From Lentzea terrae (GTDB lineage Bacteria > Actinomycetota > Actinomycetes > Mycobacteriales > Pseudonocardiaceae), in the NCBI RefSeq assembly GCF_003265345.1, contig NZ_QFWW01000010.1:40773-104772 (forward strand): a stretch of 64,000 bases of DNA. Reading direction: 5' to 3'. Position numbers and translations under genes: made by a program. Numbering within the stretch: the stretch's first letter is position 1; the number at the start of each line of letters is the position of its first letter. The notes under the pieces are model-generated. The model worked only from the letters and a program-made list of their open reading frames with translations. It was not told the DNA's origin and ran no database searches. Of the stretch, positions 1-8,143 are shown one piece after another.

Positions 1-1
1 T

Positions 2-2554
2 GCCGGTGCGCTCGCCCAGATCCGGCAGCTCGTGTTCTCGAACCAGTGGACGCAGGCGCAGTCGCTGATCGACCAGACCATGCTCGGCAACCCGGCAGGG
101 CAGCTCGCCTTCCAGCCGGTCGGTGACCTCCGGCTGGCGTTGCCGTCCGCGACCGCGTCCGGGTACCGGCGCGAGCTCGATCTCACGACGGCCACGACCA
201 CCGTGACGTACACGGCGAACAACGTGCGCTACCGGCGTGAGGTGTTCGCGAGCGCGCCGGACCAGGTGATCGCGATCCGCCTGACCGCGGAGACACCCGG
301 CTCGATCACGTTCACCGCGTCGTTCAGCTCGCCCCAGCGCACGACGGCGTCCAGCCCGGACGGCACGACCATCGCGCTGGACGGCGTTTCCGGTACCCAG
401 CGGGGCATCGCGGGCACCGTCCGGTTCCTCGCGCTGGCCAAAGCCGTCGCCGAGGGCGGCTCGGTCACCAGCTCCGGTGGCACGCTGCGGGTGAGCAACG
501 CCAACGCGGTGACCGTGCTGATCTCCATCGGCACCAGCTACGTCGACTTCCGCACGGTCAACGGCGACTACCAGGGCATCGCGCGCAGCCGCCTGAACGC
601 CGCGCAGGGCCTCGCCTTCGACACCCTGCGAGCCCGCCACGTCGCGGACTACCAGGCGTTGTTCGGGCGGGTCAGCCTCGACCTCGGCCGCACCGCTGCG
701 GCCGACCAGCCGACGGACGTCCGGATCACCCGGCACGCGAGCACGAACGACCCGCAGTTCGCCGCGCTGCTGTTCCAGTACGGCAGGTACCTGCTCATCT
801 CGTCGTCACGTCCCGGCACGCAACCGGCGAACCTGCAGGGCATCTGGAACGACCAGATGACCCCGTCGTGGGACTCGAAGTACACGCTGAACGCCAACCT
901 GCCGATGAACTACTGGCACGCGGACACCACCAACATCGGCGAGTGCTACCAGCCGGTGTTCAGAATGATCAACGACCTCACCGTCACCGGCGCGCGCACC
1001 GCCCAGGTGCAGTACAACGCGCGCGGCTGGGTCACCCACCACAACACCGACGCGTGGCGCGGCTCCTCGGTCGTCGACTTCGCGGCGGCGGGCATGTGGC
1101 AGACGGGCGGGGCGTGGCTCTCGACGATGATCTGGGACCACTACCTGTTCACCGGTGACGTGAACTTCCTGCGCACGTACTACCCGGCCATGAAGGGGTG
1201 CGCGCAGTTCTTCCTCGACACGCTCGTCACCGAGCCGAGCCTCGGGTACCTCGTCACCAACCCGTCGAACTCGCCGGAGCTCAACCACCACGCGAACGCC
1301 AGCGTCTGCGCGGGGCCGACGATGGACATGCAGATCCTGCGCGACCTGTTCGACGGCTGCGCGAGCGCGTCCGAGGTGCTGGGTGTCGACGCCGACTTCC
1401 GCACCCAGGTGCGATCAGCACGGCAGCGCCTGGCCCCGACGAAGATCGGCTCGCGCGGCAACGTCGTGGAGTGGCTGCACGACTGGGTCGAGACCGAGCG
1501 CGAGCACCGGCACGTCTCGCACCTGTACGGCCTGCACCCCAGCAACCAGATCACCAAGCGCGGCACTCCCCAGCTGCACACGGCGGCCCGCCGCACGCTG
1601 GAGATCCGCGGTGACGCGGGCACCGGGTGGTCCCTCGCCTGGAAGATCAATTTCTGGGCGCGGCTGGAGGAGGGCGCGCGGGCACACGACCTGATCCGGT
1701 CCCTGGTGACCACGGACCGGCTCGCGCCCAACATGTTCGACCTGCACCCGCCGTTCCAGATCGACGGCAACTTCGGTGCAACGTCCGGCATCGCGGAAAT
1801 GCTGCTGCACAGCCACAACGGCGAGCTGCACGTGCTGCCCGCGCTGCCACCGGCGTGGCCGGCCGGCAGCGTCACGGGACTGCGCGGGCGCGGCGGGTAC
1901 ACGGTCGGCGCGACGTGGGGTGCCGACGGCGCCATCACGTTGACCGTCACGCCGGATCGCGACGGCACCGTCCGGGTCCGCAACCGGATCTTCGCCGGTA
2001 CGTTCGAGCTGCGGGACACCACGACCGGCACCGCGATCCAGCCGACCAAGCCGGAAGCCGACGTGGCCGTGTTCGCCGTCCAAACAGGACACACATACCG
2101 GGCGTCCGGCCAGGGCTCGGGATCCGGCGTGCGGCCGGGCGTTCACTACCGGCTCGTCGCCCGGCACAGCGGAAAGTTCGCCGACATCAGCGGAGTGTCC
2201 ACCGCGCCCGGCGCGCTGCTGCAGCAGTGGTCCCAGACCAGCGGCCTCAACCAGCAGTTCGACTTCATCGACGCGGGTGGCGGCTACCACCGGATCCGGG
2301 CCAGGCACAGCGGTCTCGTGCTCCAGGCCGCGAGCTCGAGCACCGGCGCGGACATCACCCAGCAGGCCGACACCAACGCGACCAACCAGCAGTGGCGCGT
2401 GACGGACCACGGCGGCGGCGTGGTCAGCCTGACCAACCGGCAGAGCGGGCTCGCCCTGGACGTCTGGGGCGCGGCGACCGCCGACGGCACGCGCATCTCC
2501 CAGTGGACCCCGAGCGGGGCCGACAACCAGCGATTCCAACTCCAACAAGTGTGA
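2..2554 (+). CDS. GH95 alpha-L-fucosidase/galactosidase with C-terminal ricin-type lectin module (5' end cut by window)
   Basis: Glycoside hydrolase of family 95, which removes alpha-1,2-linked L-fucose (some members L-galactose) from plant or host glycans. The frame is open from base 2, so the start and any signal peptide lie outside; 850 residues are visible. The family hallmark [10 protein letters not shown] (nt 886-915) carries the two conserved Asn. SPE (about nt 1270) aligns with the general acid of the family, and DGNFGATSG (about nt 1762) carries the conserved Asp. The last ~130 residues form a beta-trefoil RICIN-like module (LVARHSG, QQW, NQQW, NQRF repeats), presumably for binding polysaccharide. 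Fucose occurs on xyloglucan side chains, which fits the xyloglucan-type locus further right. Ends 45 bp before an esterase gene on the same strand, so co-transcription is likely. Family call is firm; substrate is inferred. Confidence 0.9.
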   Translation, partial: AGALAQIRQLVFSNQWTQAQSLIDQTMLGNPAGQLAFQPVGDLRLALPSATASGYRRELDLTTATTTVTYTANNVRYRREVFASAPDQVIAIRLTAETPGSITFTASFSSPQRTTASSPDGTTIALDGVSGTQRGIAGTVRFLALAKAVAEGGSVTSSGGTLRVSNANAVTVLISIGTSYVDFRTVNGDYQGIARSRLNAAQGLAFDTLRARHVADYQALFGRVSLDLGRTAAADQPTDVRITRHASTNDPQFAALLFQYGRYLLISSSRPGTQPANLQGIWNDQMTPSWDSKYTLNANLPMNYWHADTTNIGECYQPVFRMINDLTVTGARTAQVQYNARGWVTHHNTDAWRGSSVVDFAAAGMWQTGGAWLSTMIWDHYLFTGDVNFLRTYYPAMKGCAQFFLDTLVTEPSLGYLVTNPSNSPELNHHANASVCAGPTMDMQILRDLFDGCASASEVLGVDADFRTQVRSARQRLAPTKIGSRGNVVEWLHDWVETEREHRHVSHLYGLHPSNQITKRGTPQLHTAARRTLEIRGDAGTGWSLAWKINFWARLEEGARAHDLIRSLVTTDRLAPNMFDLHPPFQIDGNFGATSGIAEMLLHSHNGELHVLPALPPAWPAGSVTGLRGRGGYTVGATWGADGAITLTVTPDRDGTVRVRNRIFAGTFELRDTTTGTAIQPTKPEADVAVFAVQTGHTYRASGQGSGSGVRPGVHYRLVARHSGKFADISGVSTAPGALLQQWSQTSGLNQQFDFIDAGGGYHRIRARHSGLVLQAASSSTGADITQQADTNATNQQWRVTDHGGGVVSLTNRQSGLALDVWGAATADGTRISQWTPSGADNQRFQLQQV

Positions 2555-2571
2555 GAACCGAAGGGACAACG

Positions 2572-2613
2572 ATGTTCCCCCAGTACGAGAAGGCGTGCCA
2601 TGTCCCGGCATAG
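2572..2613 (+). CDS. 14-codon upstream ORF overlapping the esterase start (copy 1)
   Basis: A short reading frame of 13 residues (MFPQYEKACHVPA) plus stop. It has its own good ribosome site (AAGGGA, about 6 nt before the ATG) and overlaps the first 14 nt of the CE1-CBM2 gene in another frame. The same arrangement and length recur before the paralogous esterase at 5328. Seven of 13 residues are identical between copies, including Gln-Tyr and Cys-His. Leader peptide or translational coupler is an inference; simple carry-over from gene duplication is the alternative. Confidence 0.4.
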   Translation: MFPQYEKACHVPA

Positions 2614-3895
2614 GTCCGTCATCGCGTTGGCCTTCGCCAGTGCCGTGGTCTTCCTGGGTGCGGCCGGTATCGCGCTCGGCGGCACGACCCCCGACGATCG
2701 GGCCGGCACGGCCGCGGCGACCGCGGGATGCGGCAAGCCCCCTGGCCTCAACAGCGGCCAGCACACGATCAGCAGCGGCGGCCAGAACCGCTCGTTCATC
2801 CTGCGGCTGCCGCCCAACTACGACAGCAACCGCCAGTACCGGCTGTTCGTCGGCTTCCACTGGCTGGGCGGCACCATGAACGACGTCGACTCCGGCGGCG
2901 GCGATGGCTACAACTGGTCGTACTACGGGTTGCGACGGCTCTCCGACGCGGCGAACAACAGCACGATCTTCGTCGCACCGCAGGGCAACAGCAACGGCTG
3001 GGCCAACCCCGGCGGCCAGGACGTCGCCTTCGTCGACGAGATGCTCCGGCGGCTGGACGCGGGCCTGTGCATCGACACGACGCAGCGCTTCGCCGGTGGG
3101 TTCAGCTACGGCGGCGGCATGTCGTACGCGATCGCCTGTGCCCGCGCCAACGTGTTCCGCGCGGTCGTCGTGTACGCGGGCGCACAGCTCAGCGGGTGCA
3201 GCGGTGGCAACGACCCCATCGCCTACCTGGGCATTCACGGCATCAGCGACAACGTGCTCAACATCAGCCAGGGCCGGAGTCTGCGCGACCGGTTCGTGCG
3301 CAACAACGGGTGCACGGCACAGAACCCGCGCGAACCGAGTGCGGGCAGCCGGACGCACATCGTCACCGCCTACAGCGGCTGCCGGGCCGGCTATCCCGTG
3401 GTGTGGGCCGCGTTCGACGGCGGTCACACTCCGGCACCCGTCGACGGCGGCGGCGACGGGTGGCGCACCTGGACCTCCGGCGAGGCGTGGAAGTTCATCA
3501 CCCAGTTCGGACCTGGTGGCCCCACGAGCACCACGACGACGACCACTACCACCACCACAACTCCGCCCGGTGACACGGAATGCCGGGTCAGCGACAAGAT
3601 CAACGCCTGGAACACCGGGCTGACGTCGGAAATCACCATCACGAACACCGGCACCACGCCGATCAGCGGATGGTCACTGGTCTTCACCCTGCCCGGCGGG
3701 CAGACCATCACGGGCGGCTGGAGCGCCACCTACTCCCCTGCCTCGGGCGAGGTGACGGCCAAGAACGTCAACTACAACCCCGACATCGCGCCCAACGCGT
3801 CGATCAGCATCGGCTTCCAGGCCACGCACACCGGCAACACCTCGGCACCGGCCTCGTTCTCCCTCAACGGCAAGACCTGCGCCATCTCCTCCTGA
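2600..3895 (+). CDS. Secreted CE1-type carbohydrate esterase (PHB-depolymerase/feruloyl-esterase-like) with C-terminal CBM2
   Basis: 431-residue secreted alpha/beta-hydrolase esterase. Residues 1 to about 30 are a signal peptide. The catalytic domain (about 43-305) has the nucleophile elbow GFSYGG (Ser169), an Asp in HGISDN and a His in DGGHTP, typical of the LpqC/CE1 group that removes acetyl or feruloyl groups from hemicellulose. A poly-Thr linker (about 312-324) joins a CBM2 cellulose-binding module (about 326-431) ending in NGKTCAISS. The ATG at 2600 is preceded by GAGAAGG and is the only start giving a clean signal peptide. Its catalytic half closely matches the gene at 5328, but that gene ends in a ricin-type lectin instead. 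First of three tandem paralogues. Exact ester substrate is unknown. Confidence 0.88.
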   Translation: MSRHRSVIALAFASAVVFLGAAGIALGGTTPDDRAGTAAATAGCGKPPGLNSGQHTISSGGQNRSFILRLPPNYDSNRQYRLFVGFHWLGGTMNDVDSGGGDGYNWSYYGLRRLSDAANNSTIFVAPQGNSNGWANPGGQDVAFVDEMLRRLDAGLCIDTTQRFAGGFSYGGGMSYAIACARANVFRAVVVYAGAQLSGCSGGNDPIAYLGIHGISDNVLNISQGRSLRDRFVRNNGCTAQNPREPSAGSRTHIVTAYSGCRAGYPVVWAAFDGGHTPAPVDGGGDGWRTWTSGEAWKFITQFGPGGPTSTTTTTTTTTTTPPGDTECRVSDKINAWNTGLTSEITITNTGTTPISGWSLVFTLPGGQTITGGWSATYSPASGEVTAKNVNYNPDIAPNASISIGFQATHTGNTSAPASFSLNGKTCAISS

Positions 3896-3913
3896 CAGAG
3901 AGTGCGGAACCCC

Positions 3914-5203
3914 ATGCAACAGAACAACGTTCTCCGACGGGTGCGGTGGCTGGTCGCTGCGGCCGCCGCCACCCTGGTGTTCAGCGGTGCCGGTGTCGCC
4001 GGCGCGGAACCACCGGCCGCGAGCTCCGATCCCGTGGCCGCCGCCTGCGGCCAGGCACCCACGCTGCGCAGCGGCACCCACACGATCCAGAGCAGCGGCA
4101 AGTCCAGGCAGTTCATCCTGAGCGTGCCGGACAACTACGACCCCAACCGCCGCTACCGGCTGGTCTTCGGCTTCCACTGGTGGGGCGGCACCGCCCAGCA
4201 GGTGGCGGGCGGCGGCAGCGACGGCGCGGTCTACGCCCACTACGGCCTGAAAGCGCTGTCGAACAACTCGGCGATCTTCGTCGCGCCGCAGGGTCTGGGC
4301 AACGCCTGGGCCAACTCCGGCGGTGAGGACGTCCGGTTCTTCGACGACATGGTCAGCCGGATCGAGGGCGACCTCTGCGTCGACCCCGCGCAGCGCTTCT
4401 CCCTGGGCTTCAGCTACGGCGGCGCGATGAGCATCTCGCTCGCGTGCTCCCGGCCGACGATGCTCAAGGCGATCGCGGCCATCGCCTCGCCGGGTGAGAT
4501 CAGCGGGTGCTCCGGCGGCACCGCACCCGTGGCCTACATGGGCATCCACGGCATCAGCGACAACATCGGCTCCGGCCGCGGTCAGCGCGACCGGTGGGTC
4601 CGCAACAACGGATGCACCGCGCAGAACGCACCTGAACCGTCCCGCGGCAGCAACACCCACATCACCACCCACTACTCGGGTTGCCGCACCGGCTACCCGG
4701 TGGCGTGGGCACCCTTCGACGGAGGACACCAGCAGGGACCGGTCGACGGCTGCTCGGGTTGTGAGAGCGGTGCGCGCAGCTGGGTGAAGAACGAGGTGTG
4801 GAAGTTCTTCACCGGCGACACCCCACCCACGCCCACCACGTTCCGGCTGCGCGGCGAGTCCTCTGGCCGTTGTCTCGACGTCAACGGCGCCGGCACGGCC
4901 AACGGCACCCAGATGATCACGTGGGACTGCCACACCAACGCCAACCAGCAGTTCGGCCAGAACGGCCAGGCCCTGCAGGTGACGGGCAAGTGCCTGGACG
5001 TGCCGAACAACGCGGCCTCCGGCACCAGGGTCCAGATCTGGGACTGCCACGGCGGCGCCAACCAGAACTGGAACGTCGCGGGCGGCACGGTCACCAGCGT
5101 CCAAACAGGACTGTGCCTGACCTCCGGCGGCACGGCCAACGGTGCGGCCGTGACCGTGGCGACCTGCTCGGGCGGCGCCAACCAGCGCTGGGCCAAGGCC
5201 TAG
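3914..5203 (+). CDS. Secreted CE1-type carbohydrate esterase with C-terminal ricin-B (CBM13) module
   Basis: 429-residue secreted esterase, second of three tandem paralogues, starting 18 nt after the first one stops. The signal peptide (about 1-33) ends near VAGAEPP. The catalytic domain (about 45-300) has GFSYGG (Ser167), HGISDN and DGGHQQG, with NEVWKFF at its end. After a short Pro/Thr linker comes a ricin-B beta-trefoil (about 309-429) with QxF/QxW repeats (NQQF, NQNW, NQRW) and paired cysteines. The ATG at 3914 gives an ideal signal peptide; an in-frame GTG at 3902 is possible but has no clear ribosome site. This catalytic domain differs more from its two neighbours than they do from each other, while its lectin module is almost the same as in the gene at 5328. 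Confidence 0.87.
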   Translation: MQQNNVLRRVRWLVAAAAATLVFSGAGVAGAEPPAASSDPVAAACGQAPTLRSGTHTIQSSGKSRQFILSVPDNYDPNRRYRLVFGFHWWGGTAQQVAGGGSDGAVYAHYGLKALSNNSAIFVAPQGLGNAWANSGGEDVRFFDDMVSRIEGDLCVDPAQRFSLGFSYGGAMSISLACSRPTMLKAIAAIASPGEISGCSGGTAPVAYMGIHGISDNIGSGRGQRDRWVRNNGCTAQNAPEPSRGSNTHITTHYSGCRTGYPVAWAPFDGGHQQGPVDGCSGCESGARSWVKNEVWKFFTGDTPPTPTTFRLRGESSGRCLDVNGAGTANGTQMITWDCHTNANQQFGQNGQALQVTGKCLDVPNNAASGTRVQIWDCHGGANQNWNVAGGTVTSVQTGLCLTSGGTANGAAVTVATCSGGANQRWAKA

Positions 5204-5252
5204 CGGGCAGCGGGTGACGGCGGTCGCGCAGCCCGTCGTCACCCGCTTGCGG

Positions 5253-5264
5253 CGAAGCGGTTCC
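5253..5264. promoter_or_regulatory. LacI-type operator candidate before the third esterase
   Basis: CGAAGCGGTTCC matches the imperfect palindrome CGAANCGNTTCG at 11 of 12 positions. The same pattern appears at 46603, 52350 and 52452 beside lacI genes and glycoside hydrolase genes. It lies 75 bp before the esterase ATG at 5328. Binding by one of the local LacI regulators is inferred. Confidence 0.4.
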
Positions 5265-5299
5265 CACGGCAACCACTGTGACGAACGGAAGGGACAACG

Positions 5300-5341
5300 A
5301 TGTTCCACCAGTACAAGGGGCGATGCCATGATCAGGCCTAG
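5300..5341 (+). CDS. 14-codon upstream ORF overlapping the esterase start (copy 2)
   Basis: Encodes MFHQYKGRCHDQA plus stop. It is preceded by GAAGGGA with about 6 nt spacing and overlaps the first 14 nt of the esterase gene at 5328. Same length and same overlap as the copy at 2572. Most base differences between the copies change the amino acid, so conservation of length and overlap is clearer than conservation of the peptide. Confidence 0.4.
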   Translation: MFHQYKGRCHDQA

Positions 5342-6656
5342 AAGCGTGATCGCGATGATCGCCGCCGGCGCCGTGGTGGCCCTCGCCGCCGCCGGCATCG
5401 CGCTCGGCGGCACGATCCCCGACGGCCACGCCGGCACGACCGCGGCGACCGCGGGATGCGGCAAGCCACCCGCCCTGAACAGCGGCCAGCACACCATCAA
5501 CAGCGGCGGCCAGAACCGCTCTTACATCCTGCGGCTGCCACCCAGCTATGACAACAACCGCCAGTATCGGGTGTTCATCGGCCTACACTGGCGCGGCGGC
5601 ACCATGAACGACGTCGACTCCGGCGGGTCCGACGGCTACAACTGGTCGTACTACGGGCTGCGGCGCCTGTCCGACGCCGCGAACAACGGCACGATCTTCG
5701 TCGCGCCACAGGGCAACGGCAACGGCTGGGCCAACCCCGGCGGCCAGGACCTCACCTTCATCGACGACCTGGTCCGGCTGCTCGACAACAGCCTGTGCAT
5801 CGACACGACCCAGCGCTTCGCCGGCGGCTTCAGCTATGGCGGCGGCATGTCCTACGCGATCGCGTGTGCACGCGCCAACGTGTTCCGCGCGGTCGTCGTC
5901 TACTCCGGCGCCGAACTCAGCGGCTGCAACGGCGGCAACCAGCCCATCGCCTACATGGGCATCCACGGCATCAGCGACAACGTGCTCGGCATCGGCCTGG
6001 GCCGCGGGCTGCGCGACCGGTTCGTGCGCAACAACGGCTGCACAGCGCAGAACCCGCGCGAACCGGGTTCAGGCAGCAGGACCCACATCGTCACCGCCTA
6101 CAGCGGCTGCCGGGCCGGCTATCCCGTGGTCTGGGCGGCGTTCGACGGCGGCCACACTCCGGGCCCGATCGACGGCGGCGGCGACGGCTGGCGAACTTGG
6201 ACCTCCGGCGAGGCGTGGAAGTTCATCTCCCAGTTCACGGGCGACCCCGGCCCGACCAGCACCACCACGACACCTCCCGACCCGACCGCGTTCCGGCTGC
6301 GCGGCGAGGCCTCCGGGCGTTGCCTGGACGTCGTCGGCGCGGGCACGGCCAACGGCACGCAGCTGATCACGTGGGACTGCCACACCAACGCCAACCAGCG
6401 GTTCACCCAGAACGGCCAGACCCTGAGGGTGTCGGGCAAGTGCCTGGACGAGCCCACCAACGCGCCTTCCGGTGCCAGAGTCCAGATCTGGGACTGCCAC
6501 GGCGGCGCCAACCAGAACTGGAACATCACTGCCAACGGCACGATCACCAGCGTCCAAACAGGACTGTGCCTCAACTCGACCGGCACCGGCAACAACGCCG
6601 CGGTGACGGTGGCAACCTGCTCGGGCGGCACCAACCAGCGCTGGGCCAAGGCCTAG
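5328..6656 (+). CDS. Secreted CE1-type carbohydrate esterase with C-terminal ricin-B (CBM13) module
   Basis: 442-residue secreted esterase, third of the paralogous set. It has a signal peptide (about 1-28), a CE1-like catalytic domain (about 43-305) with GFSYGG (Ser169), HGISDN and DGGHTPG, a short Thr/Pro linker, and a ricin-B beta-trefoil (about 320-442). The catalytic part is nearly the same as in the gene at 2600, while the lectin is nearly the same as in the gene at 3914, so it looks like a recombinant of the two. The ATG at 5328 (AAGGGG, about 8 nt upstream) is chosen over longer in-frame starts because it begins the signal peptide and sits at the same place as in the paralogue. A strong hairpin follows the stop. 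Confidence 0.88.
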   Translation: MIRPRSVIAMIAAGAVVALAAAGIALGGTIPDGHAGTTAATAGCGKPPALNSGQHTINSGGQNRSYILRLPPSYDNNRQYRVFIGLHWRGGTMNDVDSGGSDGYNWSYYGLRRLSDAANNGTIFVAPQGNGNGWANPGGQDLTFIDDLVRLLDNSLCIDTTQRFAGGFSYGGGMSYAIACARANVFRAVVVYSGAELSGCNGGNQPIAYMGIHGISDNVLGIGLGRGLRDRFVRNNGCTAQNPREPGSGSRTHIVTAYSGCRAGYPVVWAAFDGGHTPGPIDGGGDGWRTWTSGEAWKFISQFTGDPGPTSTTTTPPDPTAFRLRGEASGRCLDVVGAGTANGTQLITWDCHTNANQRFTQNGQTLRVSGKCLDEPTNAPSGARVQIWDCHGGANQNWNITANGTITSVQTGLCLNSTGTGNNAAVTVATCSGGTNQRWAKA

Positions 6657-6666
6657 CCGAGCGAAG

Positions 6667-6698
6667 AGCGGGCGGCGCTCCCCCGCGCCGCCCGCTTT
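6667..6698. terminator. Hairpin terminator between convergent esterase and GH127-like genes
   Basis: Perfect 12-bp inverted repeat AGCGGGCGGCGC / GCGCCGCCCGCT (6667-6678 and 6685-6696) with a 6-nt loop, followed by a short T run on the plus strand. It is placed 10 bp after the esterase stop and can serve both converging genes. Confidence 0.75.
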
Positions 6699-6724
6699 CG
6701 CCGTGCCGTCAGCCGGGTGGTGGG

Positions 6725-8002
6725 CTACGGCAGGCTCAGGTCGACGACGTCTCCGCTCACCCAGTGGCGGTCGACGCGTGCGTAGGTCCCAGCGGTGACG
6801 GGCTGCTCCGCCACGCCGTTCACCCGCAGCACCGCACCCTGTGCCCAGGACGGAACGCGCACCCGCAGGTCGATCCAGCCGGAACCGGTGATCGTCAGCC
6901 TGGTGGCCGGGTCCTGGCGCACCAGCACACCGCGGCCGGCCCAGCTGAGCACGGACGGGACGAACAGGTTGACGTACAGCACGTTCCCGGCGTGGAAGTA
7001 GATGCTGTCGCGGTGCTCGGTCGCCATGCCGGTGCCGTAGCAGCACGAGAAGTCGTCGCGGGTGTCCGGCTCCCGGTCGTTCAGCGACTGCTCGTAGTAG
7101 TCGAAGTACCGGATCTGGCCGGGATCACCGCGGAACAGCTGGTGGGTCAGCTTCCGCAGGTCGTGGGTGCTGCACCGGCACTCGTCGGCCGCGTTCTCCC
7201 AGCAGTGCACGGCGATGTCGCGGTACCGGGTCTCGCCGGTGGCGTGGTACAGGCGGATGGCACCGAGTGCCGCAGGGAGCCTCGCGTAGGCGTGGTCGAA
7301 GTACCGCGCGGTCGTCAGGTGCGCGGGGTCGCCGGTGGCCTGGTAGAGGTTCGCGAGCACCTCGTTCATCCCGCCGAACTCGGTGGCCAGCACGGTGTGC
7401 CGATGGGCCTGCGACAACCTGCCGATCCGCCAGCCCACCCAGGCCGCCATCCGCGTGAGCACGGTCAACGCGCGCGTGCCGCCCACGAGCAGGTGCACGT
7501 CCAGGAGGCCCGCCATGATCTTGTGCAACGTGCCGTAGGGCGCCTGGACCGGTTCTCCGGCCTCGAGCCTGCCGATGAAGCCTTCCGGGAAGGCCGACAG
7601 GTAGCCCGTGCTGAACCCGGCGAACCTGGCCCGGTCCTGGCACAGCGCCAGTTGGTCGACGAGGTAGTGCGCCCGCACCGAGAACGCCCGGTCGCCGGTG
7701 GTGGCGAACGCCTGCGCCAGCGCGGTCAGCACGTGCCCGGTGGTGTGGCCGCGCTGTTCCGCGGCCGGTGACTCCCACCCGGTGCAGGGAACCATCTCGG
7801 AGGGCAGGCCGGCGTTGCGGCGGAAGGTGTGCAGCAGCCGGTCGGGGTCGAGGGACTTCAGCTTGGCGTGCGTGCGGGACATGTGGTCGTGCAACGGTCC
7901 GGGCAACAGCGTCACCGCGCTGAGCGGGAACGGGTCCGCAGACACGCCGAGGTCGCGCCGGGCGACGCCGTTGGGCTCGTGGAGGACCGTTGCTTCGGAC
8001 AT
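6725..8002 (-). CDS. Short GH127/DUF1680-like protein (beta-L-arabinofuranosidase family homologue), possibly degenerate
   Basis: 425-residue cytoplasmic protein (no signal peptide) related to GH127 beta-L-arabinofuranosidases. Family features are PGPLHDHM near the N-terminus, an alpha-barrel with FGGMNEVLANLYQ, and the double-cysteine motif FSCCYGTGM followed by DSIYFH and LYVNLFVPS. It is clearly shorter than the usual ~600-700 residues. The stretch with the family acid/base Glu and the GG..ExF motif is missing, ETC is replaced by CRC, and the C-terminal ~150 residues after GDVVDLSLP are absent. Either a compact paralogue with altered chemistry or a decaying gene. The ATG at 8002 has GAAAGG upstream; longer in-frame starts run into the hairpins at 8041-8110. 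Follows the cellulase operon on the same strand. Confidence 0.7.
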   Translation of the reverse strand: MSEATVLHEPNGVARRDLGVSADPFPLSAVTLLPGPLHDHMSRTHAKLKSLDPDRLLHTFRRNAGLPSEMVPCTGWESPAAEQRGHTTGHVLTALAQAFATTGDRAFSVRAHYLVDQLALCQDRARFAGFSTGYLSAFPEGFIGRLEAGEPVQAPYGTLHKIMAGLLDVHLLVGGTRALTVLTRMAAWVGWRIGRLSQAHRHTVLATEFGGMNEVLANLYQATGDPAHLTTARYFDHAYARLPAALGAIRLYHATGETRYRDIAVHCWENAADECRCSTHDLRKLTHQLFRGDPGQIRYFDYYEQSLNDREPDTRDDFSCCYGTGMATEHRDSIYFHAGNVLYVNLFVPSVLSWAGRGVLVRQDPATRLTITGSGWIDLRVRVPSWAQGAVLRVNGVAEQPVTAGTYARVDRHWVSGDVVDLSLP

Positions 8003-8040
8003 GGCACTTGGCCTTTCGCGGAGAGATTTGCATGCCGAGC

Positions 8041-8072
8041 GCCGCCGTCGCGGGTGCGGCCGCGACGGCGGC
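8041..8072. terminator. Strong hairpin after the GH48-AA10-GH6 operon
   Basis: Perfect 13-bp inverted repeat GCCGCCGTCGCGG / CCGCGACGGCGGC with a 6-nt loop. It lies between the GH6 stop (8144) and the next gene start (8002) on the minus strand. There is no clear T tract, as is common for actinomycete terminators. Confidence 0.6.
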
Positions 8073-8075
8073 GGG

Positions 8076-8110
8076 CGGTTCCCGCACGAGCGGAAGTCGC
8101 GCGGGAACCG
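8076..8110. terminator. Second hairpin after GH6
   Basis: Perfect 10-bp inverted repeat CGGTTCCCGC / GCGGGAACCG (8076-8085 and 8101-8110) with a 15-nt loop, directly beside the hairpin at 8041-8072. Together they form a double stem at the 3' end of the cellulase operon; termination or 3' mRNA protection is inferred. Confidence 0.5.
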
Positions 8111-8143
8111 GTTCACAGCAGTCCTGTGCTCACAGCTCGGTTG

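Noticed and set aside
1415..3427. 670-codon minus-strand frame across GH95 and the first esterase
   Set aside because: Runs against two genes with clear domains; no start signal and biased composition.
3528..3566. Simple-sequence ACC/ACG repeat
   Set aside because: It encodes the poly-Thr linker of the esterase and is not a CRISPR or regulatory repeat.
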